64,000 nucleotides of DNA from Spirosoma sp. SC4-14 (GTDB lineage: Bacteria; Bacteroidota; Bacteroidia; Cytophagales; Spirosomataceae). The position numbers and the translations under genes are program-made. Position 1 is the stretch's first letter; each line of letters begins with the position of its first letter. Location of the stretch: assembly GCF_037201965.1 (NCBI RefSeq), contig NZ_CP147518.1, positions 1,735,001 through 1,799,000 of the forward strand, read 5' to 3'. Below are positions 53,166-61,592 of the stretch, in pieces. The notes below the pieces were generated by a model, which made no database searches, had not been told where the DNA came from, and saw nothing but the letters and a program-made list of their open reading frames with translations.

Positions 53166-53561
53166 ATGATGTCGCGCCCTGTCATATTGACCCTCCTTTG
53201 GTTGGCCTACGCTTTTATGCTGGTTCATGATCTGATTCCGCATCATCATGATCAGGAGGGAAGTGTGGCGCATCGGGAGCAAAATGCCCGGTTCGACAAA
53301 CAGACTACGCCAAAATCGGGTTGGTGGTTTGCCCACGTGCACGTTCCGGGGCAAACCATGTATCAGGATGAGATCGCCAGTCCGAATGCTCCACAGTCAT
53401 TGGTAGCAATCGTTCCTGCATCCATTCGCCTATACCCAATGGTGTTGGTGCATCTGACGAATTTGTTTTTGGGGTGGCCACCTACGCGGGCAAACGCTCC
53501 ACCCGGTTTATACCGCTTCCGACCCCTTCGAGCTCCCCCTACTTCTTTCTTCTTCGCCTGA
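53166..53561 (+). CDS. His-rich small secreted or membrane protein of the metal operon
   Basis: The 131-residue protein has an N-terminal hydrophobic segment followed by VHDLIPHHHDQ, a histidine cluster suited to metal binding, and a WWFAHVHVPG motif. A second hydrophobic segment lies near residue 100. Such short proteins often precede CusA-type pumps in Bacteroidota. A periplasmic metal-binding role is inferred from the histidines and the neighbours. It starts with two adjacent ATG codons. Confidence 0.7.
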   Translation: MMSRPVILTLLWLAYAFMLVHDLIPHHHDQEGSVAHREQNARFDKQTTPKSGWWFAHVHVPGQTMYQDEIASPNAPQSLVAIVPASIRLYPMVLVHLTNLFLGWPPTRANAPPGLYRFRPLRAPPTSFFFA

Positions 53562-53637
53562 GTCGTTCGACTAACGGGCCTCTATGTGCATGGGTAATCC
53601 TGAGGATTAGTTACTGGACACTGGTCATTGGCTGACT

Positions 53638-53689
53638 GGTCATTAGTTATAAACAGCTTTGGCTGGTTGAGTCAAATTGACTAATGACT
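53638..53689. repeat. Dispersed intergenic repeat, copy A
   Basis: Arms GGTCATTAG (53638-53646) and CTAATGACT (53681-53689, one mismatch) surround a TAAACAGCTTTGGCTGGTTG core. A second copy with about three quarters identity lies at 58229-58293. Confidence 0.55.
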
Positions 53690-53840
53690 AATTAGCGATA
53701 ACCAACCGCTCATTTCCTCAATTGCCGTTTGCCTTCTTTTTCAACATTCATTTTTTCAGAATTACGTTTCCTGTTTCTGTCAGGCTCTGCGGTCGCTCTA
53801 GGCTGTTGGAGTCGTTTGGCTTATCGTAACCCATGTAGCG

Positions 53841-56800
53841 ATGCTCAACAAAATCATTCTCTTTTCCATTAAACACAAACTCATTGTGGGTTTGCTAACG
53901 CTCGTGCTGATTGTCTGGGGCGGTTGGTCGGCAGTTCAATTGCCCATCGATGCCGTTCCCGACATCACCAACAACCAGGTGCAGGTCAGTACGGTTAGTC
54001 CGTCGCTGGCTGCTCAGGACATCGAACGGCTGGTGACGTTTCCGGTCGAAATCAGTCTGGCCAACATTCCCGGTCTGATTGAACTGCGCTCGTTTTCACG
54101 CTTTGGGCTATCGGTCGTTACGGTCGTTTTTCGCGACGATGTCGATGTCTACTGGGCCCGCCAGCAGATTGCCGAGCGATTACAGAACGTTGTCAACGAA
54201 ATTCCGCCGGGTGTCGGAACGCCCAAAATGGCTCCTGTTACCACGGGGCTGGGCGAAATTTTTCAGTACACGGTTGTTCCGAAGAAAGGCTTCGAACGTA
54301 AGTATTCACTCAAGGATCTACGCACCATTCAGGACTGGATTATCCGTCGGCAGTTGCTGGGCACGGCCGGAGTTGCCGACATCAGTAGTTTCGGCGGGGA
54401 GATAAAACAATACGAAATTGCCATCGATCCCGATAAACTTCGGAGTGTTAATCTGACGATTACCGATCTGTTTTCCGCTTTGGAAAAAAACAATCAGAAC
54501 ACGGGCGGAGCCTATATCGACAAGAAACCAAATGCCTATTTTATCCGTAGCGATGGCCTCATTGGCAGCACCGCCGACATCGGCAATATTGTTGTTAAAC
54601 TCAATAATAGTGGCTTGCCGGTTCGGGTTCGCGATGTAGCTACGGTGCAGATCGGTAATGCCGTGCGTTACGGTGCCGTTACCCGCAATGGACAGGGCGA
54701 AGTGGTGGGGGCCGTGGTGATGATGCTCAAGGGCGAAAATTCGTCGAAGGTGATTAAGGCGGTGAAAGAAAAAATCGCTGAAATTCGGAAAACGTTACCG
54801 CCCGGTATCGAGATCATTCCGTTTCTGGATCGTACAAAAATGGTCGATAGCGCCATTGGCACCGTTACCCGAAACCTGAGCGAAGGAGCATTAATTGTCA
54901 TTTTTGTGCTGGTATTGTTGCTGGGCGAATGGCGGGCCGGTTTTGTGGTGGTGTCGGTGATTCCGCTGTCGCTGCTGTTTGCCATTGGACTCATGAATGT
55001 TTTCGATGTGTCGGGCAATCTGATGAGCCTTGGCGCTATCGACTTCGGCCTCATTGTGGACGGAGCCGTTATTATTGTTGAGGCCACCCTGCATCACATG
55101 CTCCTGCGTAACCGCGACCGAACGCTGTCGCAGGCCGAAATGGACGAAGAAGTTTTCGAATCGGCGAGCCGAATACGTAGTTCCGCAGCTTTTGGCGAAA
55201 TTATTATTCTGATCGTATATCTGCCTATTCTGGCCCTGAGTGGCATTGAAGGCAAAATGTTCCGGCCTATGGCGTTGACCGTGGCGTTTGCCATTCTGGG
55301 CGCTTTTATCCTGTCGCTGACGTATGTGCCTATGTTGTCGGCACTGCTGCTCGATAAAACCATTCGGCACAAAAACACGTTTTCGGACCGATTGATGGTT
55401 CGGCTGCATCGCTGGTATGAACCCTGGATTATGCGGGCACTCCGCGTTCGGATTCCGGTGCTGCTGGTGGCGGCCTCGCTGCTGGCGGTCAGTGTCGTTC
55501 TCTTTATGCGAATGGGGGGCGAATTTCTGCCAACGCTCGATGAGGGCGATTTTGCGGTCGATACCCGCGTGCTGACCGGAAGTTCGCTCAGCGAATCCGT
55601 CGATGCCACCTCGAAAGCACAACGTATTTTGCTAAAGCAGTTTCCGGAGGTCGAACAGGTGGTTGGCAAGAGCGGTGCTGGTGAAATTCCGACCGATCCA
55701 ATGGCCATTGAAGCCTCCGATCTGATGGTGATTCTGAAGAAAAAGGACCAGTGGACCAGTGCCAGCAACCGCGAAGAACTGGCCGGGAAGATGGCCGACG
55801 CATTGTCGGTGATTCCGGGGGTTTCGTTTGGTTTCCAGCAGCCCGTACAGATGCGTTTCAACGAACTGATGACGGGCGTTCGGCAGGATGTGGCCCTGAA
55901 AATTTATGGCGAAGATCTCGACGAGCTAACCCGGCAGGCCGCCAAGGTCAGCAACATCATCCGAACCATCGATGGCGCTAAAGATCTGTATGTTGAACAG
56001 GTATCGGGTCTGTCGCAGATTCTGATAAAACTCGACCGCGATCAGATTGCCAAGTATGGTCTGAATGTGTCGGATGTGAACCGGGTCATCAATACGGCTT
56101 TTGCCGGACAATCCACGGGGCAAGTGTTTGAAGGCGAGCGCCGGTTCGATCTGGTGGTTCGACTGGCTGCCGAAAAACGACAAAGTATCGACGATGTTCG
56201 GAATATCTACGTGTCGACCCCTATGGGGCAACAGGTGCCGCTGGCACAACTGGCCCAGGTAACGATGGAGCAGGCTCCTAATCAGATTCAGCGCGACAAC
56301 ACCCGACGACGCATTACCCTGGGGTTCAACGTGCGCGGGCGCGATGTGGAAAGCATTGTGCAGGAATTACAAAAAAAGGTGAGTGCCCAGATCAAATTAC
56401 CACCGGGCTATTCGATTACGTACGGTGGGCAGTTCGAAAACCTGATCGAAGCCAAACAGCGCCTGTCCATTGCCGTACCTATTGCCCTGGGGTTAATCTT
56501 TGCCCTGCTGTTTTTTACGTTCCATTCCGTTCGGCAAAGTCTGCTGATTTTTACGGCCATTCCGATGGCGGCTATTGGTGGCGTATTTGCGCTGATACTG
56601 CGGGGAATGCCGTTCAGTATTTCGGCTGGCGTAGGGTTTATTGCCCTGTTTGGCGTTGCGGTATTGAATGGTATTGTACTCATTGGTGAATTCAACCGGC
56701 TTCGCTACGAAGAAGGCCTGACCGACATTCGCGAAATCATCCGGCGCGGCACCGAAGTGAGGCTCCGGCCCGTAGTGATGACAGCGCTGGTGGCCTCGTT

Positions 56801-58217
56801 AGGGTTTATTCCGATGGCCGTCTCGAATTCGGGTGGGGCCGAGGTGCAAAAGCCGCTTGCTACGGTTGTGATTGGTGGACTCATTACGGCTACGCTCCTG
56901 ACGTTGTTTGTGCTGCCTATTCTGTATACCTTCTTCGAGCGCGGTTTAAACAAATCGGCACTGCCGAAAGCCAAACTAACAGCTACGGTTGTGGCGCTGC
57001 TGCTCCTGACTTCGATCGGTGCTTCGGCTCAGTCGCCAGCTATCAAGGTTGTTACGCTCGATCAGGCCCTTCAGGAATCGGCAACCCGCAATGCCCGTAT
57101 CCAGATCGGTAGTCTACAGATCAATCAGCAGCAGGCGCTTCGGCAGAGTGCCTACGATTATGGTCGAACTACCGTGAATGGATCATTTGGGCAGATCAAT
57201 AGCCGAAAATTCGATAATAACCTTACGTTTACCCAAACCATACCTAATCCGACTTTACTACGTCGACAGGCCAATCTGGCCGATGCCACCATTCGCAGTG
57301 TCGAAACATCGGTAGGCGTTAGCCGAAACGACGTACGCTACGAAGTGAAGTCGGCTTATTATGAACTGAAATACCTACACGAGCGGGAGCAACTGTTTTT
57401 GCAGCAGGATTCGGTGCTGGCCGAGTTTGTTCAGGCCGCTAACCTGCGCTATCGGGTCGGTGAAACGGGCTCATTAGAAAAAGCTACCGCCGAAAGCCAG
57501 CGGGCCGATGGCCGGGTTAGGCTGGCGCAGAATGCTGCCAGTCTGACTGCCGCCCGAACCCGTCTGCAAACGGCGCTCTACAGCCCCGATGCGCTCGATG
57601 CGGCACCCGGACCTCTTGCAAAACGGGAGCTTGTCTTGTCGACAGATAGCAGCGCCGTTGCCAATAACCCTTTGCTGGATCAACTTCGGCAACAAGCTGT
57701 TGTTGCCGAACAGGCCCGACTTGTTGAACAGGCCAAAATGAAACCCGATTTTACGGTAGGCTTTTTCTCGCAGACCATTGTTGGAACGCAGATTTACGAT
57801 AATGTTGAAACCTATTATGGGATCGGCTCCCGATTCTGGGGTGGCCATATTGGGCTATCGTTTCCGTTGCTGACCGGTGCGCAAAAAGCCAGGATCGGGG
57901 CCGCCCGAATTGGCGAGCAGATTGCCCAAACCGAATTGGTTACGCAGCAACAGGTGCTGAAACGACAGTTCGAGCAGGCCGTTCAGCAGTATGAGCAATA
58001 CCGGTCGGCATTGACCTATTACGAACAAAACGGACTGGCGCAGGCGCGGCTTATTCTCGAAAATGCCCGAAAATCGTTTCGCGGGGGCGACATTGGATAC
58101 GTTGAGTTTTCGCTGGCATTGCAGCAGTCGCTAACGATTCGCTCCAGTTACCTCGACTTACTGAATCAATATAATCAATCGGTGCTCTACATCGAATATC
58201 TGCTCGGGCGACCTTAA
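53841..58217 (+). CDS. CusA/CzcA heavy-metal RND pump fused to a TolC-like domain
   Basis: The 1458-residue protein has a complete RND permease (about 1-1040) and an outer-membrane-factor-like domain (about 1065-1458) in one chain. In transmembrane helix 4 the sequence DFGLIVDGAVIIVE (Asp401, Asp407) matches the divalent-cation (Zn, Co, Cd) signature of CzcA, not that of Cu/Ag pumps. Between the two parts, at about 1044-1063, lies a hydrophobic segment ending in ASAQ that looks like a complete signal peptide, so the TolC part may be cut free in the periplasm. The TolC part has the usual coiled-coil heptads and a QPNP-like TQTIPNP start. It is followed by the adaptor gene. Confidence 0.92.
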   Translation: MLNKIILFSIKHKLIVGLLTLVLIVWGGWSAVQLPIDAVPDITNNQVQVSTVSPSLAAQDIERLVTFPVEISLANIPGLIELRSFSRFGLSVVTVVFRDDVDVYWARQQIAERLQNVVNEIPPGVGTPKMAPVTTGLGEIFQYTVVPKKGFERKYSLKDLRTIQDWIIRRQLLGTAGVADISSFGGEIKQYEIAIDPDKLRSVNLTITDLFSALEKNNQNTGGAYIDKKPNAYFIRSDGLIGSTADIGNIVVKLNNSGLPVRVRDVATVQIGNAVRYGAVTRNGQGEVVGAVVMMLKGENSSKVIKAVKEKIAEIRKTLPPGIEIIPFLDRTKMVDSAIGTVTRNLSEGALIVIFVLVLLLGEWRAGFVVVSVIPLSLLFAIGLMNVFDVSGNLMSLGAIDFGLIVDGAVIIVEATLHHMLLRNRDRTLSQAEMDEEVFESASRIRSSAAFGEIIILIVYLPILALSGIEGKMFRPMALTVAFAILGAFILSLTYVPMLSALLLDKTIRHKNTFSDRLMVRLHRWYEPWIMRALRVRIPVLLVAASLLAVSVVLFMRMGGEFLPTLDEGDFAVDTRVLTGSSLSESVDATSKAQRILLKQFPEVEQVVGKSGAGEIPTDPMAIEASDLMVILKKKDQWTSASNREELAGKMADALSVIPGVSFGFQQPVQMRFNELMTGVRQDVALKIYGEDLDELTRQAAKVSNIIRTIDGAKDLYVEQVSGLSQILIKLDRDQIAKYGLNVSDVNRVINTAFAGQSTGQVFEGERRFDLVVRLAAEKRQSIDDVRNIYVSTPMGQQVPLAQLAQVTMEQAPNQIQRDNTRRRITLGFNVRGRDVESIVQELQKKVSAQIKLPPGYSITYGGQFENLIEAKQRLSIAVPIALGLIFALLFFTFHSVRQSLLIFTAIPMAAIGGVFALILRGMPFSISAGVGFIALFGVAVLNGIVLIGEFNRLRYEEGLTDIREIIRRGTEVRLRPVVMTALVASLGFIPMAVSNSGGAEVQKPLATVVIGGLITATLLTLFVLPILYTFFERGLNKSALPKAKLTATVVALLLLTSIGASAQSPAIKVVTLDQALQESATRNARIQIGSLQINQQQALRQSAYDYGRTTVNGSFGQINSRKFDNNLTFTQTIPNPTLLRRQANLADATIRSVETSVGVSRNDVRYEVKSAYYELKYLHEREQLFLQQDSVLAEFVQAANLRYRVGETGSLEKATAESQRADGRVRLAQNAASLTAARTRLQTALYSPDALDAAPGPLAKRELVLSTDSSAVANNPLLDQLRQQAVVAEQARLVEQAKMKPDFTVGFFSQTIVGTQIYDNVETYYGIGSRFWGGHIGLSFPLLTGAQKARIGAARIGEQIAQTELVTQQQVLKRQFEQAVQQYEQYRSALTYYEQNGLAQARLILENARKSFRGGDIGYVEFSLALQQSLTIRSSYLDLLNQYNQSVLYIEYLLGRP

Positions 58218-58228
58218 ACGACAGGAGT

Positions 58229-58293
58229 GGTCATTAGTAATTGGCATTGGTTGTAAACAGGTTCTGCTGTTTGAGCCAAATCAGCTAATGACC
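58229..58293. repeat. Dispersed intergenic repeat, copy B
   Basis: Arms GGTCATTAG (58229-58237) and CTAATGACC (58285-58293) enclose TGTAAACAGGTTCTGCTGTT, a relative of the core at 53638-53689. It lies within the metal efflux operon. Confidence 0.6.
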
Positions 58294-58338
58294 AATGACG
58301 GCGAAGGCAAATGACCCATAATTTCAAACACTACTTTC

Positions 58339-59556
58339 ATGAAACGATCTGTTTTTAATTTATATACGCTTCTGTTGTTCAGTACGATAGGTTTGTCTTT
58401 AACGGGCTGCGGCTCTGGTTCTGGCAGCGACGAAAAGTCGGTAAACGATGCCGAAGTAAACGTCGGCGATTCGGCGAAAAACACGGGTAATGGACCCATT
58501 ACCATCGGCTTCACACAGGCTCAGTATGATGTGGCCGAAATTCAGGTTGGGCAACCCGAGCTGCGAACACTGAGCACGACGCTGAAAGTAAATGGTGTGC
58601 TCGATGTGCCACCCCAAAGCCAGGTGAGTGTTTCGATGCCTTTTGGGGGGTATGTACGAAGTATTAAGCTGGAGCCAGGGGTAAAAGTGAGTAAAGGCCA
58701 AACGCTGGCTATTCTGGAAAATCCCGAATTTGTTCAGATTCAGCAGGATTATCTGAATACCAAAGCCCAGCTCGAATTTGCCGAACTCGAATTTGCCCGC
58801 CAGCAGGAACTGAGCCGCGAGAATGTCAATGCCCTGAAAGTGGTGCAGAAAACCCGCGCCGATCGTCAGAGTCTGGAGGTTCAACTGGCTGGACTAGCGC
58901 AGCGACTGGCGCTTCTGCATATCAACCCAGCTACATTACGCGCCGATCGGTTAACCCGAACGGTGGTGGTACCCTCGCCCGTAACGGGTTACATTACCGA
59001 TGTGCCCGTCAATAACGGTCGGTACGTTAACCCATCCGATGTGATCATTGAAGTGACGGATGTGAATGATCTGCACGTTCACCTGACGGTTTTCGAAAAA
59101 GATATCACCCGCATTCATCCGGGGCAGGCAGTTAAGTTTGGTCTGGGCGACAACGCGGCTATGCCACACCGGGCTACCATTTTTCTGAAAGGTAAATCCA
59201 TTTCTTCTGATCGGACTATTCCGGTGCTGGCCCGACCACTGGGCTGGTCCGACGATTTTATTCCCGGCGCTTATGTGGCGGCTCAGATCGATGTGACAAC
59301 CCAACCGCTGACGGTGTTGCCCGATGCGGCTGTAGTTAGCTTTGGCGGAAAGTCATATATCTATGTTCTGGATAGCAAAAGCGGGCAGCCGGTTACCTAC
59401 CAGTTTCGGCAGATTGAAGTAAAAACTGGTATTTCGCAGAAAGGCTATACAGCCGTAACCATACCCCCCAGTGTCGATGTCAGCAAAACGCCTGTTGTTG
59501 TGAAGGGAGCCTATAGCCTGTTGTCGCAACTGAATAATAGTGGCGAAGAGGAGTAA
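58339..59556 (+). CDS. RND periplasmic adaptor (CusB/CzcB type), lipoprotein
   Basis: The 405-residue membrane-fusion protein has a lipoprotein signal (LTGC, Cys24), a biotinyl-lipoyl-like hairpin (VSMPFGGYVRSIKLEPGVKV), a helical hairpin (about 135-195) and beta-barrel and proximal domains to the end. It bridges the CusA-type pump and outer-membrane channel and probably passes metal to the pump. It follows the pump gene by 121 bp containing a dispersed repeat. Confidence 0.9.
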   Translation: MKRSVFNLYTLLLFSTIGLSLTGCGSGSGSDEKSVNDAEVNVGDSAKNTGNGPITIGFTQAQYDVAEIQVGQPELRTLSTTLKVNGVLDVPPQSQVSVSMPFGGYVRSIKLEPGVKVSKGQTLAILENPEFVQIQQDYLNTKAQLEFAELEFARQQELSRENVNALKVVQKTRADRQSLEVQLAGLAQRLALLHINPATLRADRLTRTVVVPSPVTGYITDVPVNNGRYVNPSDVIIEVTDVNDLHVHLTVFEKDITRIHPGQAVKFGLGDNAAMPHRATIFLKGKSISSDRTIPVLARPLGWSDDFIPGAYVAAQIDVTTQPLTVLPDAAVVSFGGKSYIYVLDSKSGQPVTYQFRQIEVKTGISQKGYTAVTIPPSVDVSKTPVVVKGAYSLLSQLNNSGEEE

Positions 59557-59609
59557 ATAGCCAGCCCCTAAATGCCTGCAATAGTGGGTTTACCTTAAAA
59601 TGTCCGAAT

Positions 59610-59652
59610 AAAAGGGCAATGATTGTCTGTTTTCCGCAATCATTGCCCTTTT
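59610..59652 (+). terminator. Terminator of the metal efflux operon
   Basis: A perfect 16-bp stem (59610-59625 and 59637-59652) ends in TTTT, 53 bp after the adaptor stop codon. Confidence 0.85.
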
Positions 59653-59741
59653 AAATTGAAAGTAATCAATAAAAAGTAAAACGAAACGACCAATCTGTGT
59701 GTAGAACGTCAAAATAGAAGGTTGTTCTGCTTGTTGCTGGT

Positions 59742-59749
59742 TATATTTG
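59742..59749 (+). promoter_or_regulatory. -7 element (TATATTTG)
   Basis: An exact TAnnTTTG octamer 28 bp before the ATG at 59778. A TTG at 59722-59724 could serve as -33, but the 17-bp spacing is short. Confidence 0.45.
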
Positions 59750-59777
59750 TCAACCTACCAATCGGGACAATCGGTTT

Positions 59778-60182
59778 ATGGGTAAGCTCAAACGTCGAAT
59801 TTTACTGCACCGGCTCATTTGCCTGTTGATGGCGTTACACGTCCTCAACGTGAGTATCGACGCGCCCGATTTATATACTACCCCCCGTTTTCCCGGCGAA
59901 CGGCACGAAGATTTATCGGTCAATGAAATCGAAAGTGTTTGCGAACTGTTGCTCGAAAGCTGCTTTGGTTTTGAAAATGCAATTCCCGAACACGAAGAGT
60001 CGGACGATGAATCGGAAGTGACCAATGTTGTGCAGGATTATTTCTTTCAGCAACTGTTCGTCTTTGTAACATTACCCCCCAGCTTTTCGTATCTGATTCG
60101 ACCGGCGCTTCCGTTCAGGCCCGTGCCCGTGTCTACCCATATCCCCGAAATTACATCTCCGCCCCCCCAATCTGTGGTGTAG
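59778..60182 (+). CDS. Hypothetical small membrane-associated protein
   Basis: The 134-residue protein has one N-terminal hydrophobic segment (about 9-25), a conserved-looking SIDAPDLYTTPRFPGERHEDLSVNEIES stretch split here by its DAPD core, an acidic middle (EHEESDDESE) and a proline-rich tail. I do not know its family. It lies between a heavy-metal pump and a drug pump with its own promoter-like box. Confidence 0.65.
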   Translation: MGKLKRRILLHRLICLLMALHVLNVSIDAPDLYTTPRFPGERHEDLSVNEIESVCELLLESCFGFENAIPEHEESDDESEVTNVVQDYFFQQLFVFVTLPPSFSYLIRPALPFRPVPVSTHIPEITSPPPQSVV

Positions 60183-60262
60183 AGACGCAATCGTTTGCGT
60201 CTTATTACTCATTGCAATCCTTTGCTGGCGCTTAGGAGACGCAACGGATTGCGTCTCCTAAG
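60183..60262. repeat. Two REP-like GACGCAA hairpins
   Basis: AGACGCAA/TTGCGTCT (60183-60202) and CTTAGGAGACGCAA/TTGCGTCTCCTAAG (60231-60262) are perfect hairpins with 4-nt loops that share the AGACGCAA core. They probably terminate the preceding gene and look like a dispersed palindrome family. Confidence 0.7.
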
Positions 60263-60346
60263 CAGCTAATCATGTTATCTAATCACCGCAAGGAAGAGCA
60301 GTCTGCCTGTTCCTGGCGGGTGTGTATATCTGCCTTAAGGTAAATT

Positions 60347-61486
60347 ATGAAAAATGTAAAAATGCTCACTGCACTTATGGTTGGTGTAGTGATGACTGGT
60401 TGCCACAAAACCGAAACAAAAACCGACCAGCCCGAAACATTGACGTTGCCCGTTGTGAAACTGGCCCGGCAATCGACTACTTTGAAAAAAGAGTATGTTG
60501 GCACACTCGAAGCCGTCCGGAATGTTGAGATTCGGGCCCGTGTATCGGGTTTTCTGGAAAAAATTTATGTCGATGAAGGCCAGCCTGTGCGGCAGGGACA
60601 ACTGCTGTTCAAACTCAACGAAGCCGAATATCAGGCCGAACTCGATAAAGCCAAAGCAAATCTGAAAAGCGCAATAGCCAACGCTAAAACCGTCGAAGTA
60701 GAACTAGGACGAGTGAAGTTGCTGGTCGAAAAAAATATTGTGTCACCTTCTGAACTGGAGCTGGCAAAAGCGAAGCTTGAAGTGGCTCGTGCGGCTATCG
60801 ACGAAGCCCGTTCGGCACAGGCCAATGCGACGTTGCGACTTGCGCAGGCTAGCATAAAAGCACCTTTCGATGGGGTTATCAACCGGATTCCTTTTAAAAT
60901 GGGAAGTCTGATCGATGAAGGAACGCTATTGACTACCGTTTCGGATGCCCGCGAAGTGTATGCCTATTTCGATGTGTCGGAAAAGGAATACCTGGCCTAC
61001 GTTAAAAAACGTCAGAAAAACCCTAACGACCAGGCCCGAACGGTAGAAATGCTGCTGGCTGATGATACAAAGTATCCGCATAAGGGCAAAATTGAGACCA
61101 TGGAAAGCGTTTTTGAAGGCGGTTCGGGTACGATTGCTTTCCGGGCGCGCTTCCCGAATCCCGAAAAATTACTCCGGCATGGATCATCGGCCAAAGTCCG
61201 GTTGGCCAACGACGTAGGGAATGCGCTCTTAGTACCACAGAAAGCTGTTTTTGAAGTTCAGGACAAAAACTATGTCTATGTCGTCGACTCGGCAAACAGA
61301 GTAAAGACCCGCAGTTTTGTGCCGCAGGGGCGTGTCGATCATTATTACCTGGTTAAATCGGGGCTTGAACCGGGTGAACGGGTGGTTTACGAAGGTATTC
61401 AGAACGTCCGCGACGGCATGGAAATTATCCCCACCGCCATTTCGGCCGATAGCCTTACGTCAACGGGTACTCTTGCTCAACAATAA
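60347..61486 (+). CDS. RND periplasmic adaptor (AcrA/MexA type), lipoprotein
   Basis: The 379-residue membrane-fusion protein has a lipobox MTGC (Cys19), lipoyl-like halves (ARVSGFLEKIYVDEGQPV and ASIKAPFDGVINR), a long coiled-coil hairpin (about 95-165) and C-terminal barrel domains. It links the following AcrB-type permease to a TolC-type channel for export of hydrophobic compounds. No TolC gene is visible before the window ends. Confidence 0.92.
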   Translation: MKNVKMLTALMVGVVMTGCHKTETKTDQPETLTLPVVKLARQSTTLKKEYVGTLEAVRNVEIRARVSGFLEKIYVDEGQPVRQGQLLFKLNEAEYQAELDKAKANLKSAIANAKTVEVELGRVKLLVEKNIVSPSELELAKAKLEVARAAIDEARSAQANATLRLAQASIKAPFDGVINRIPFKMGSLIDEGTLLTTVSDAREVYAYFDVSEKEYLAYVKKRQKNPNDQARTVEMLLADDTKYPHKGKIETMESVFEGGSGTIAFRARFPNPEKLLRHGSSAKVRLANDVGNALLVPQKAVFEVQDKNYVYVVDSANRVKTRSFVPQGRVDHYYLVKSGLEPGERVVYEGIQNVRDGMEIIPTAISADSLTSTGTLAQQ

Positions 61487-61489
61487 AAC

Positions 61490-61574
61490 GTTTACGGTAT
61501 TCGGTTTACGGTAGCTCCGCTTCAGTAAGATGTAGGCTAATGGGCAGCGCAACCGTAAACCGAATACCGTAAAC
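61490..61574. repeat. 23-bp inverted repeat inside the drug efflux operon
   Basis: Perfect arms (61490-61512 and 61552-61574) made of two GGTTTACGGT phrases around TATTC, with a 39-nt loop, lie between adaptor stop and permease start. The wording parallels the sufC-sufD repeat with G in place of A. Confidence 0.75.
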
Positions 61575-61592
61575 CGAAAACTGCCTCCTCTC

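Noticed and set aside
54891-55622. Long minus-strand frames inside the metal pump gene
   Set aside because: Antisense shadows of a complete RND permease; composition is basic and low-complexity.
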